Shown one piece after another: positions 54,955 through 64,000 of a stretch of 64,000 nucleotides of DNA. This DNA is from Psychrobacter glaciei (lineage in GTDB: Bacteria; Pseudomonadota; Gammaproteobacteria; Pseudomonadales; Moraxellaceae), in the NCBI RefSeq assembly GCF_014652895.1, contig NZ_BMZR01000001.1, forward strand, positions 434,001-498,000, read 5' to 3'. A program made the position numbers and the translations under genes. Below the pieces are notes generated by a model. It was given only the letters and a program-made list of their open reading frames with translations, had not been told where the DNA came from and made no database searches. Position 1 is the stretch's first letter. Every line of letters begins with the position of its first letter.

Positions 54955-56898
54955 CTAGCCTTCAAGTGTACTCCAGCGCTCAAGCTTGCTCATCATTTCA
55001 TCTTCAATCACTAGTAAACGCTCACTAGCTGCTGTTGCTGCATCAAAGTCTTTAGTAAACCATGAGCCGTCAGCCAGTTTTTCTTGCAGCTCATTTTGTT
55101 CAGCTTCAAGCACTGCAATCTCTTTTGGCAAATTGTCTAACTCACGCTGTTCATTATAGTTGAGCTTTTTGGCTGTGATACTGGGTTTTGCTACGGCTTG
55201 CTTGCTAGCTGATTTATTTGCTGCATTTGTATTACTTACTGGCGCTCTAGCAGCTTGTGCTGCTTGTTCACGATTTTTTTGTACCAGATATTCTTGATAG
55301 CCACCGACGTACTCTTTGACGATCCCTTTGCCATCTTCATCTTCGCCGAATACCCATGTTGAGGTAACGACGTTATCCATAAATGAGCGATCATGGCTGA
55401 TGAGCAAAATCGTACCACCAAAGCTTGCGACTGATTCCTCTAATAGCTCAAGTGTCGCCATGTCCAAATCGTTGGTTGGCTCATCGAGTACTAGAATGTT
55501 GGCAGGCTTCAATAGTTGCTTGGCAAGTAGGACGCGGTTACGTTCACCACCAGACAATGCCTTAACAGGTGTACGTGCACGCTCTGGAGCAAATAAGAAA
55601 TCTTGCAAATAGCTCATAATATGTGTCTTACGACCGCCAACTTCGACGAAATCTGAGCCTTCTGAGACGTTTTGTGCAACACTCGCTTCTAAATCTAGCT
55701 GATCACGTAACTGATCGAAAAACGCGATTTTTAGATTGGTTCCTAGCTCAACGCTGCCTGTCTTGGTGACTTCATCGTCAGACATATCGAGTAGAGCTTT
55801 GATAAGTGTGGTTTTACCAGCACCATTAGGCCCGACAATACCGATTTTGTCGCCACGCATAATAGTCGTCGTAAAGTTATCAACCAATACATTGCCATCA
55901 TACTCAAGATGTAAGTTCTTAACTTTGCAGACGAGCTTGCCGCTTTTTTCGCCTTGACCCATGGTGATGTTTACATTGCCCACTTGCTCACGGCGGTCGC
56001 CACGCTCTTCACGTAAGGCTTTTAGCTCACGGACACGGCCTTCATTACGGGTACGACGGGCTTTAATTCCTTGACGAATCCAAACCTCTTCTTGCGCCAA
56101 TTTTTTATCAAAGTTCGCGTTATTTTTTTCTTCAGCCAATAACTGTAGCTCTTTTAATTCTTGATAGCGTGCGTAGCCACCTTCACCTTGGGTTACGTCA
56201 TAGCTGGTCAACTGACCGCGATCAAGCTCAATGATGCGCGTCGACAGTTTATTCACAAATGCTCTATCATGGGTAACGAACAATAGTGTTAAACCTTGCC
56301 AATCCAATAAGAAGCGCTCTAACCATTCGATACTCTCAACGTCCAAATGGTTGGTAGGCTCATCGAGAAGCAGCACATCAGGCTTGGTAACTAGTGAGCG
56401 CGCAAGTAGTACACGGCGCTTACGACCACCAGACAGCGACGACAAGTCATCATCTGGATCAAGTCCCATCGTAGTAATAAGGCGAGTGGCATCACGCTCT
56501 AAATCCCAGCCATGTACTGCATCGATATCATGCTGTAAGTCGGCCATACGCTCACAGGCATCCATATCGCCATTGGCACACATATCAACTTGCTTATTAT
56601 AGTTAACCAGCAGATCAGCAGTGCGACGACTACCACCCATGACGATATCCAGTATGCGGCCACTGGTTTCTGGTACGTCTTGCTCAAGCATCGCAACACG
56701 TACACTACTATTGATGATGACTTCACCACTATCAGGCTGCAATGAGCCATTGATCAACTTAAACAGAGTGGATTTGCCTTCGCCATTGCGACCAATCAAA
56801 CACACACGCTCGCCAGCATTGATCGCAAAATCAACGCCATCAAGAACGGGAGCCACGCCAAATGCGAGGTGAATATCTTTTAGATGTATCAGTGCCAT
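54955..56898 (-). CDS. uup: ABC-F ATPase of the Uup type
   Basis: A 647-aa soluble protein with two ABC domains. Walker A is GRNGEGKST (near 36) and GPNGAGKTT (near 358). The signatures are SSLSGGRKRR and KALSGGERNR, and the Walker B sites are LLLDEPTNHLDVES and LVLDEPTNDLDMAT. The linker (about 235-300) is highly charged, and the C-terminal 90 residues form a coiled coil typical of Uup, which binds DNA and ribosomes. Uup affects transposon excision and ribosome function. The ATG at 56898 is preferred to a longer frame from 56943; its ribosome site is weak. Confidence 0.92.
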   Translation of the reverse strand: MALIHLKDIHLAFGVAPVLDGVDFAINAGERVCLIGRNGEGKSTLFKLINGSLQPDSGEVIINSSVRVAMLEQDVPETSGRILDIVMGGSRRTADLLVNYNKQVDMCANGDMDACERMADLQHDIDAVHGWDLERDATRLITTMGLDPDDDLSSLSGGRKRRVLLARSLVTKPDVLLLDEPTNHLDVESIEWLERFLLDWQGLTLLFVTHDRAFVNKLSTRIIELDRGQLTSYDVTQGEGGYARYQELKELQLLAEEKNNANFDKKLAQEEVWIRQGIKARRTRNEGRVRELKALREERGDRREQVGNVNITMGQGEKSGKLVCKVKNLHLEYDGNVLVDNFTTTIMRGDKIGIVGPNGAGKTTLIKALLDMSDDEVTKTGSVELGTNLKIAFFDQLRDQLDLEASVAQNVSEGSDFVEVGGRKTHIMSYLQDFLFAPERARTPVKALSGGERNRVLLAKQLLKPANILVLDEPTNDLDMATLELLEESVASFGGTILLISHDRSFMDNVVTSTWVFGEDEDGKGIVKEYVGGYQEYLVQKNREQAAQAARAPVSNTNAANKSASKQAVAKPSITAKKLNYNEQRELDNLPKEIAVLEAEQNELQEKLADGSWFTKDFDAATAASERLLVIEDEMMSKLERWSTLEG

Positions 56899-57141
56899 AA
56901 AATATCTTAAGCTTATATAATAGTGAGGTAGGGGTTGTTGCAAAATTGGCAGCAGTATAACATGCCACCACCTGACTGTAGTGCGAGTAAATGGTTTATC
57001 AGTACTATTTTATTGCTATTTGTTGGTAGTCAATATGCTATGCATGTCATCGCTTATGAATTGCTAGCATTTCACGGTCATCAATCAAAAATGAATATTC
57101 CAGCAAATTCAGTATATGAATGCTATCACTTAGAGAAAAAT

Positions 57142-57423
57142 ATGGATCAATCTGTTCCACCAACGACACCTTTAATCAATCCTCAAGGCAATTCATCTGC
57201 TGCCCAAAGCGATCTACAACTTCAAGTGATTGAGTTGCAGATGAACATGGCTCATCTAGAGCTAACGGTAGAGCGACTCGATGAAGTTATCGCTCGGCAA
57301 GACAAGCATATTCAGACTGTACAACGTCAATTGCAGCTTATTTACAAGCAAGTTGAAAGCCAAGATACCGAAGGAGGAATTGCTCCATTTGATGTTATGT
57401 CTGATAGGCCACCGCATTATTAA
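57142..57423 (+). CDS. slyX: SlyX-family protein
   Basis: A 93-aa protein. About 25 polar residues precede the SlyX coiled-coil region LQLQVIELQMNMAHLELTVERLDEVIARQDKHI (core LELTVERLDEVI). The chain ends with the conserved MSDRPPHY tail. The ATG at 57142 is chosen because the homology begins shortly after and the longer frame (from 56935) overlaps the divergent Uup gene and has no SlyX features. Function is unknown. The ribosome site is weak (GAGAAAAAT). Confidence 0.88.
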   Translation: MDQSVPPTTPLINPQGNSSAAQSDLQLQVIELQMNMAHLELTVERLDEVIARQDKHIQTVQRQLQLIYKQVESQDTEGGIAPFDVMSDRPPHY

Positions 57424-57535
57424 AAACTGTTAAAATAAGAGAAGCTGTCTCTATTTAGAATATATTCTTACTTTTGAATATGGTTAATGGTCGATGACTG
57501 TCTAGTCATAATTCGGTAATAATGTATTTTTACAG

Positions 57536-57564
57536 TTGTCTTAAGGTAAAAAAGACATTAGTAT
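57536..57564 (+). promoter_or_regulatory. Sigma70-type promoter of the first FadL-like gene
   Basis: TTGTCT (57536-57541), a 17-bp spacer, then TAGTAT (57559-57564), about 75 nt before the start codon. A matching arrangement occurs at the second paralogue (59461-59489), which supports it. Confidence 0.6.
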
Positions 57565-57639
57565 CCTTCTCCTTAGCTGCTGCCTACTTAGCAATTTTTG
57601 GTACGGCGGTAAAACAATGCGGATGTTTGGAGATACACA

Positions 57640-59172
57640 ATGCGGGCCACCTTTCACCTAAAAACCCTTACAGTAGCTATTGCTGCTTTCTCTGTCGCTA
57701 GCGCTGCTAGTGCTGCTGGTCTTGATCGTTCAGGACAAGACGTTACCGCATTTTTGCAAGACGGTACCTACGCTGAAGCGGTTTACACTTACATTGATGG
57801 TGATGTCAGTGGCCATGACAATGCTTATGTCGGTCCTGATAAAAAGGCTTATGAGCAAGGCAAAAAAATCGATGATATCGCTGAGTCTTATGACTTTTTC
57901 CGTTATGGCGTAAAAGCAGATATCAATGATACATTCAGTGTTGGTATCTTATACGACGAGCCTTTCGGTGCTGCTGCTGATTATAGTGGTGATAATAACT
58001 TTGTCGGTACACCAACTGCTGCAGTCAATAGCATTATAGCATCGCGTTTAGGTGGTATGGGTGTTACTGATGTTCAAGGACTAAAAGATTTAGTTGAAGG
58101 AACGAACAAGCAGTTAAATGCTTCTGAAACTCGTTTAAATGAAGCGAGAGAGCAAATTAGACAAGCTCAGGCTGCTGTTAATCAGAACCCAGCGCTTGAG
58201 TCTGTATTGCGTCCGCAGATCAATGCTGGTTTAGCAGGAATTTCGGCTGGTGAGACACAATTGGCAGCAGGTCAAGCACAATTAAGCCAACTGGAACAGT
58301 TAGAAGGTTTTGCTGATGGTCGCCTAGCTAACGACGAAGGTACCAATGTTGAAGTCCGCACTGAAAGTATTACTGGTATCTTAGGTATGAAACTTGGTGA
58401 AAATAAAAACTTCCAAGTATATGGTGGCCCTGTGATGCAGCAAGTTCAGGCTGACGTAGCACTGCGTGGTAGTGCTTATGGTCCTGCTACTGGCTATACC
58501 ACTCATATCAGCTCTGACCAAGATTACGGTTGGTTAGCCGGTGTCTCTTATAGCAAGCCTGAGATTGCTCTACTAGCTGCGTTAACGTATCGCTCAGAGA
58601 TCGATCATAGCTTGAATATTGATGAGACTTATCCACTAGTTGCCGCATTGGGTGGCGATCCTGTTCAGGGTAACAAAATTGATATCACCACACCTAAGTC
58701 AGTCAACTTTGACTTTCAAACAGGTATCAATCAGACAACGTTAGCGACCGCAAAAGTACGCTGGGTACCTTGGACTGATTTTGCAATCGTGCCACCCCTT
58801 TATAACGAAGTCAGCAAGCGTTCAACGGGTGATGATGAAGGTTTATCTTTAGTCAGCTATGATGAGGATCAATGGTTAGTAGAGTTGGGTCTTGCCAAGC
58901 GTTTGTCGCCAGCACTAGCTGTTACTGGAACGGTCGGTTGGGATAGTGGTGCTGGTGATCCAGTGACCTCGCTAGGCCCTATCGAGGGATATTATAGTGC
59001 TGGTCTTGGCGCAAAATACAACCTCACTGAGAACTGGGCGGTGTCTGCCGGTGGTAAGTACCTGTGGTTTGGTGATGCTGATGGTCAAATACCAACCAAA
59101 TCAGTGGTTAGTAAGTTCGAAGATAATGATGGCTACGCAGTTGGTGTAAAAGTATCTTATCAAGCGAAATAG
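57640..59172 (+). CDS. FadL-family outer-membrane protein (paralogue 1)
   Basis: A 510-aa outer-membrane barrel protein of the FadL/OmpP1 type. A signal peptide (about 1-27) is followed by AAGLDRSGQDVTAFLQDGTYAE, the plug segment (core GLDRSGQD). FRYGVKADINDTFSVGILYDEPFGA and FQVYGGPVMQQV are shared by all three paralogues. Residues about 125-215 form a Gln/Ala/Glu-rich, heptad-like insertion (REQIRQAQAAVNQNPALE) that is not typical of FadL. Family members pass long-chain fatty acids or other hydrophobic compounds through the outer membrane. GGAGATACACA precedes the ATG. Confidence 0.9.
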   Translation: MRATFHLKTLTVAIAAFSVASAASAAGLDRSGQDVTAFLQDGTYAEAVYTYIDGDVSGHDNAYVGPDKKAYEQGKKIDDIAESYDFFRYGVKADINDTFSVGILYDEPFGAAADYSGDNNFVGTPTAAVNSIIASRLGGMGVTDVQGLKDLVEGTNKQLNASETRLNEAREQIRQAQAAVNQNPALESVLRPQINAGLAGISAGETQLAAGQAQLSQLEQLEGFADGRLANDEGTNVEVRTESITGILGMKLGENKNFQVYGGPVMQQVQADVALRGSAYGPATGYTTHISSDQDYGWLAGVSYSKPEIALLAALTYRSEIDHSLNIDETYPLVAALGGDPVQGNKIDITTPKSVNFDFQTGINQTTLATAKVRWVPWTDFAIVPPLYNEVSKRSTGDDEGLSLVSYDEDQWLVELGLAKRLSPALAVTGTVGWDSGAGDPVTSLGPIEGYYSAGLGAKYNLTENWAVSAGGKYLWFGDADGQIPTKSVVSKFEDNDGYAVGVKVSYQAK

Positions 59173-59223
59173 TATCAAACTAAAACATATCTAGTTTGGT
59201 TATCTATTTGACGATTTAGCAGC

Positions 59224-59257
59224 AAAAAAAGCGATCCTAAGCGGGTCGCTTTTTTTT
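59224..59257 (+). terminator. Terminator after FadL paralogue 1
   Basis: AAAAGCGATCC pairs with GGGTCGCTTTT around a short loop, followed by Ts. Confidence 0.88.
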
Positions 59258-59460
59258 GCTCAAAATAAGGATAGTCAAATATGTACACTCTATTATCAGG
59301 GTATGCTTCTTGATGACTGAGCATGAAGAAAAAGACGATTTTAGTCTAGTAAAAAGTAAATTCAAAAGATAATTTTACTAAAAGAAACAAGTGTTTAGTA
59401 TGTCAGTTACATGTAATCTGTACTGTTCAGTCATATTTAGGAAATAAAGTGCTTTAAGTG

Positions 59461-59489
59461 TTGTTTTAGTGTCAAAAAGCCATTATTAT
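59461..59489 (+). promoter_or_regulatory. Sigma70-type promoter of FadL paralogue 2
   Basis: TTGTTT (59461-59466), a 17-bp spacer and TATTAT (59484-59489). The spacer shares its CAAAAAG/AAAAAAG-CAT layout with the promoter of paralogue 1. The gap 59173-59589 otherwise holds only the terminator and a leader nearly identical to that of paralogue 1 (GGATGTTTGGAGATAC). Confidence 0.6.
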
Positions 59490-59589
59490 CGAAATCAGGA
59501 CACTGTTTTTATAATTTGAATTTGCGTGCACCATGGCCAATTTTAGATTTGTAGGACAGTTAAACAACTAGGATGTTTGGAGATACATA

Positions 59590-61104
59590 ATGCGCGCTAC
59601 CTTTCACTTAAAAACCCTTGCGGTAGCTATTGCTACTATTTCTGTAGCCAGCATGACGAATGCTGCTGGTCTAGATCGTTCAGGTCAGGACGTCACTGCT
59701 TTCTTTCAAGATGGCACTTATGCCGAAGCGGTTTATACCTATATCGATGCTGATGTCAGTGGTAGAGATAATGCCTATGTCGGAGATGATAACTCAGCTT
59801 ACGTTAAAGGTAACGAAACTGGTGATATTTCTGAAGATTATGACTTCTTCCGCTATGGCGTAAAATCAGATATCAATGATACGTTTAGTGTAGGTGTCCT
59901 ATATGACGAGCCTTTTGGTGCCGCTGCTGAATATACTGGCGATAGTAATTTTACTGGTTCACCAGTTACTGCAATTAATGATCTAATCGCAACAAGATTG
60001 GACCCAGCAGTACCAGGTGTTAGTCTTACCAATGCTCAAGAATTAAGTGATTTTGTTGACCAATCTCAACAAGGTTTAGCGGCTGCGAGAGCTCAGGTAG
60101 CACAAGCAGAAGCAGCTATTCAGAACAATCCAGCGCTTGAAGCAGTTTTACGTCCACAAATTGTACAAGGTCAGGCGGATATTGCAGCTGGCGAAGCAGG
60201 GTTGGCTCCAGTAATAGGCTTTGATAATTATGCTAATGCTCAGCTCTCCAACACCCAAACCACTAAAGTTGAGGTTCGCAGTCACAACTTAACGGCTATT
60301 CTTGGCGCAAAATTTGGCGCTAATAAAAACTTCCAAGTTTATGGTGGTCCGGTTGCTCAACGTATCGAAGCACAAGTAAGACTACGTGGCAGTGCTTACG
60401 ATCTTGCTACCGGTTACACTTCAAATAGTAATCCTGATATGGATTATGGTTATATAGCAGGTATGTCGTATAGTAAACCTGAGATTGCACTAAAAGCAGC
60501 GCTAACGTATCGCTCTGAGATTGATCATGATATAAAGATCTCTGAAACCTATCCATTAGCTGGGCTTTTAGCGGGTAATCCAGCGGCTGCCGTTCAGAGT
60601 AGTAATTACGAGATTACAACCCCTGAATCAATCAACTTTGACTTCCAAACTGGTATTAATCCAACTACATTAGCCACCGCAAAAGTACGTTGGGTGCCTT
60701 GGAGTGACTTCGTAATTACGCCACCGTTATATAACGAAGTTAGTAAGAATAATCCATTATATGCGGATGATGGTTTAAACTTGGTCGAGTATGAAGACGA
60801 TCAGTGGCAAGTCGAGCTGGGTTTGGCTAAGCGTGTAGCACCAGCACTTGCCATTAGTGGTACGGTTGGTTGGGATAGCGGTGCTGGTGATCCGACTACT
60901 TCATTAGGTCCTGTCGATGGCTATTATAGTGTTGGTCTTGGCGCCAAGTATAACGTCACCAAAAACTGGGCAGTATCAGCTGGTGGCAAATACTTATGGT
61001 TTGGTGATGCTCAAGGTGCTCTACCAACTGACAAAATCGTTGCCGATTTCCAAGACAATGATGGCTATATCGCTGGCGTGAAGCTTTCTTATCAAGCGCA
61101 GTAA
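59590..61104 (+). CDS. FadL-family outer-membrane protein (paralogue 2)
   Basis: A 504-aa paralogue of the preceding gene. The first residues MRATFHLKTLAVAIA and the GLDRSGQDVTAFFQDGTYAE plug (core GLDRSGQD) are almost identical to paralogue 1. The insertion is present (QGLAAARAQVAQAEAAIQNN) but differs in sequence and lacks some heptads. FQVYGGPVAQR and YLWFGDAQGALP are barrel features. The shared leader and promoter point to a recent tandem duplication. Substrate is not assigned. Confidence 0.9.
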   Translation: MRATFHLKTLAVAIATISVASMTNAAGLDRSGQDVTAFFQDGTYAEAVYTYIDADVSGRDNAYVGDDNSAYVKGNETGDISEDYDFFRYGVKSDINDTFSVGVLYDEPFGAAAEYTGDSNFTGSPVTAINDLIATRLDPAVPGVSLTNAQELSDFVDQSQQGLAAARAQVAQAEAAIQNNPALEAVLRPQIVQGQADIAAGEAGLAPVIGFDNYANAQLSNTQTTKVEVRSHNLTAILGAKFGANKNFQVYGGPVAQRIEAQVRLRGSAYDLATGYTSNSNPDMDYGYIAGMSYSKPEIALKAALTYRSEIDHDIKISETYPLAGLLAGNPAAAVQSSNYEITTPESINFDFQTGINPTTLATAKVRWVPWSDFVITPPLYNEVSKNNPLYADDGLNLVEYEDDQWQVELGLAKRVAPALAISGTVGWDSGAGDPTTSLGPVDGYYSVGLGAKYNVTKNWAVSAGGKYLWFGDAQGALPTDKIVADFQDNDGYIAGVKLSYQAQ

Positions 61105-61146
61105 TCAGTGAACACTTGTTACTTTTTTTAAAGTGCTAGATTTAAC

Positions 61147-61180
61147 AAAAAAAAGCAGCCCATTGTGGCTGCTTTTTTTT
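61147..61180 (+). terminator. Terminator after FadL paralogue 2
   Basis: AAAAAGCAGCC pairs with GGCTGCTTTTT, followed by Ts. The rest of the 487-bp gap 61105-61591 shows no gene. Confidence 0.88.
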
Positions 61181-61591
61181 GTTGGGAAAAAATTAAATAA
61201 AATAGTCTTAATTATCAATACTGTACGAAAGTAGTAAAGAATAACCATATTCCTTTTCTATCGTTTTTCATCAAATCGATTATTAGATGCTTTTAAATAC
61301 CGCAAATATATAAAAATTTTAATTAACATAAATCTATTTTTGGAAAAAGTCGAAAAGGGTATTGCTATAGCAGCAAACTTTAATTATGATACTGAAATCA
61401 GTTACGTTGTATTACATAGTAGTGATGTCTGATAACAATGAAAGGTAATATTGCGTAAGCGGTAGTTACGTCTGCTAGTTAAATAATTAAGTCGTTTGGC
61501 AAAGGATTGCACAGCACAGGTTTCAATTACTGATATAAGTCATACCGTAATTAAGCTTTTTGCCAGTTATTTTATTCATGGAGGATATCAA

Positions 61592-62986
61592 GTGTCTCAA
61601 AAATTCCCTATCTCTAAACTCACTCTCGCTCTACTTACACTGTCAGCTGCATCGTTGACGCAAGCAGCTGGTCTTGATCGTTCAGGTCAAGACATCAAAG
61701 GTTTTTTTAACCCTGGTACTTATGCCGAGATTGAGTATGCTTACATCAACACGGATGTTTCAGTTAATGATAATGCTGGGGCAATCGCAAACGGTGCTCG
61801 TCTTGGTATTACCTCTAACGAAGATGAGTACGAAAAGGGTGTAAATACGGGTAATGCTACCGACGATCCTTATACTTTTGCTCGCTATGGTGTAAAAACG
61901 GATATTAATGACAGTATTAGTATTGGTGTGTTCTATGATGAGCCTTTTGGAGCAGAAGTAGAGTATACAGGAGATAATGCTTTTGTATCTCAACCAGGAA
62001 AACAGACAATCGTAGATTCTTCAACAGGAACTGCATTTCCTAATGAATTCATTAATCCAGCTGTTCTAGATTCTGATTATGATAAAAACACCAACGTTAG
62101 CGTTCATACTGAATCATGGACAGGTTTGGTAGGTTTTAAATCTAACGGCTTCCAAGTATATGGTGGTCCAGTGATACAAAAAGTAAAAGCAGAAGTGCAT
62201 TTACGTGGCCAAGCATATGGTCCATTGACAGGTTATGATGCCAACGTCAATAAAGACACTGACTATGGTTGGGCGGCTGGTCTTTCCTATAGTAAACCAG
62301 AGATTGCCTTAAATGCAGCGTTAACATATCGCTCGGAAATTGATCATAAAACCGCGGTAGGTGAAAGAGTACCTCTATTAGATAATGATCTTATAAAAAG
62401 TGTATTTATCGGTAAATATAATGAACTTAATCCTAACGATATAATCACGCCTGAATTGGCGGCAGCTATTGGTGCTGATGCGACTACCGAAGCAACTGTG
62501 ACCACACCAGAGTCAGTTAACTTAAACATTCAGACGGGCTTAAGTGAAAAATATCAGCTGCTAGGCACATTAGATGTACGCTGGGTGCCTTGGAGTGACT
62601 TTAGTATTGTGCCTCCTCTTTATAATGCCTACTCTAAAGGAGCCGTTGCTGGTGGCTTACCACTATTGTCTTATGACAAAGACCAATGGAAAGTCGACGT
62701 TGGTTTGGCTAAACGCTTCAACGAAAAATTAGCGGGTTCTGTTGTGGTTGGTTATGACTCTGGTGCAGGTGATCCTGTCAGTTCATTGGGTACTATTGAT
62801 GGTTTCTATAGTATCGGTGGTGGGGTTAAATATAATGTCACTCCTGAATGGGCCGTATCTGTCGGTGGAAAATACTTGAAGTTTGGTGATGCGACTGGAC
62901 AGTTACCGAACGGCAGTATCGTTAGTAAATCTGAAGACAACGATGGTTACATCGCTGGTGTAAAACTGTCTTATCAGAGTCAGTAA
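61592..62986 (+). CDS. FadL-family outer-membrane protein (paralogue 3)
   Basis: A 464-aa protein starting at GTG 61592, where GGAGG lies 7 nt upstream and a signal peptide follows directly (about 1-26). A longer frame from 61496 lacks both. The GLDRSGQDIKGFFNPGTYAE plug (core GLDRSGQD) and the barrel motifs match paralogues 1 and 2. The region corresponding to their heptad insertion is instead a short QPGKQTIVDSSTGTAF segment. It diverged earlier than the other two and has no matching leader. Confidence 0.9.
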   Translation: MSQKFPISKLTLALLTLSAASLTQAAGLDRSGQDIKGFFNPGTYAEIEYAYINTDVSVNDNAGAIANGARLGITSNEDEYEKGVNTGNATDDPYTFARYGVKTDINDSISIGVFYDEPFGAEVEYTGDNAFVSQPGKQTIVDSSTGTAFPNEFINPAVLDSDYDKNTNVSVHTESWTGLVGFKSNGFQVYGGPVIQKVKAEVHLRGQAYGPLTGYDANVNKDTDYGWAAGLSYSKPEIALNAALTYRSEIDHKTAVGERVPLLDNDLIKSVFIGKYNELNPNDIITPELAAAIGADATTEATVTTPESVNLNIQTGLSEKYQLLGTLDVRWVPWSDFSIVPPLYNAYSKGAVAGGLPLLSYDKDQWKVDVGLAKRFNEKLAGSVVVGYDSGAGDPVSSLGTIDGFYSIGGGVKYNVTPEWAVSVGGKYLKFGDATGQLPNGSIVSKSEDNDGYIAGVKLSYQSQ

Positions 62987-63281
62987 CTTCATTCTTAAAC
63001 TTAGTTCTTATTTTGATTGAAATTTTATAAAGCTTATCGAGTTGTAATGGGTGAGCTTTATAATAAGCTGCAATGTTTTAAATAAAATTATAGATATTAA
63101 TAAAGAAGACTACTAAGTCGGTTGTTACTATCGAAGTTGAAAGTCATCTCTCTTCAAAAGTAATAGACCATTAAGTTTTGACTGGTCAAGCTACTTTTTA
63201 GTATCTGCAAAATTATTCAGCTATTATATAAATAGTTGAATATAAAGGGAATATCTCATTATAATCCATGGAGGAATACGA

Positions 63282-64000
<719 letters not shown>

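Noticed and set aside
56935..57141. N-terminal extension of slyX with a hydrophobic stretch
   Set aside because: It overlaps the divergent Uup gene start region and has no SlyX homology or ribosome site; the gene is better started at 57142.

Overview
The window looks like a chromosomal segment of a Moraxellaceae gammaproteobacterium, most probably Psychrobacter. This is inferred from gene content and order (sspA-sspB, petABC, three FadL-type porins, a TbpB-like lipoprotein) and from the modest GC content. No database search was run.

Region 1 (1-6306) is chromosomal and looks like a redox or electrophile-stress neighbourhood. It holds a LysR regulator divergent from a DoxX gene broken by one in-frame stop, an NAD(P)H-dependent FMN reductase, a DUF1275 membrane protein, a small GNAT protein, two pirins and a nitroreductase.

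Region 2 (about 6590-28123) is a 21.5-kb genomic island in the 3' end of tRNA-Leu(UAA). Its tyrosine integrase lies next to the tRNA, and a 17-bp copy of the tRNA 3' end marks the far border. Outside that border is a second copy of the integrase start region, which suggests an older related element once sat in tandem and was deleted. From left to right the island carries: an unknown 496-aa protein divergent from a HUH-type (inovirus Gp2/YagK-YfjJ) replication protein; a run of small genes separated by terminators (zinc-ribbon protein, DUF932, YqaJ exonuclease, a Cys-rich recombination-factor-like protein, AlpA); three exported unknown proteins; a membrane-tethered Holliday-junction-resolvase-like nuclease with a CoiA-like nuclease; a membrane zinc protein; and a four-gene defence operon. 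That operon encodes a C5-methyltransferase, an McrB-like motor, a DUF2357 nuclease and a DUF4209/HEPN protein. No capsid or conjugation genes are visible.

Region 3 (28107-39750) holds tRNA-Leu, tRNA-Cys, a sodium:solute symporter with a 44-aa partner protein, an FdhF/YdeP-type molybdoenzyme with FdhD, an ABC importer with two tandem substrate-binding lipoproteins, and a small secreted protein.

Region 4 (39838-57423) is mostly housekeeping: metG, a 3-hydroxybutyrate catabolic set (GntP permease, CoA-transferase A and B, dehydrogenase), the Mrp Fe-S carrier, dcd, sspA-sspB, the cytochrome bc1 operon, an Uup-type ABC-F ATPase and slyX. A 170-bp MITE with TA flanks sits between sspA and sspB.

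Region 5 (57536-64000) has three tandem FadL-family outer-membrane proteins and the start of a surface lipoprotein with a Thr-Pro repeat linker that runs off the window. The strongest candidates for new biology are the methyltransferase/McrB/DUF2357/HEPN operon, the CoiA/resolvase pair with its convergent membrane zinc protein, and the exported-protein trio in the island.
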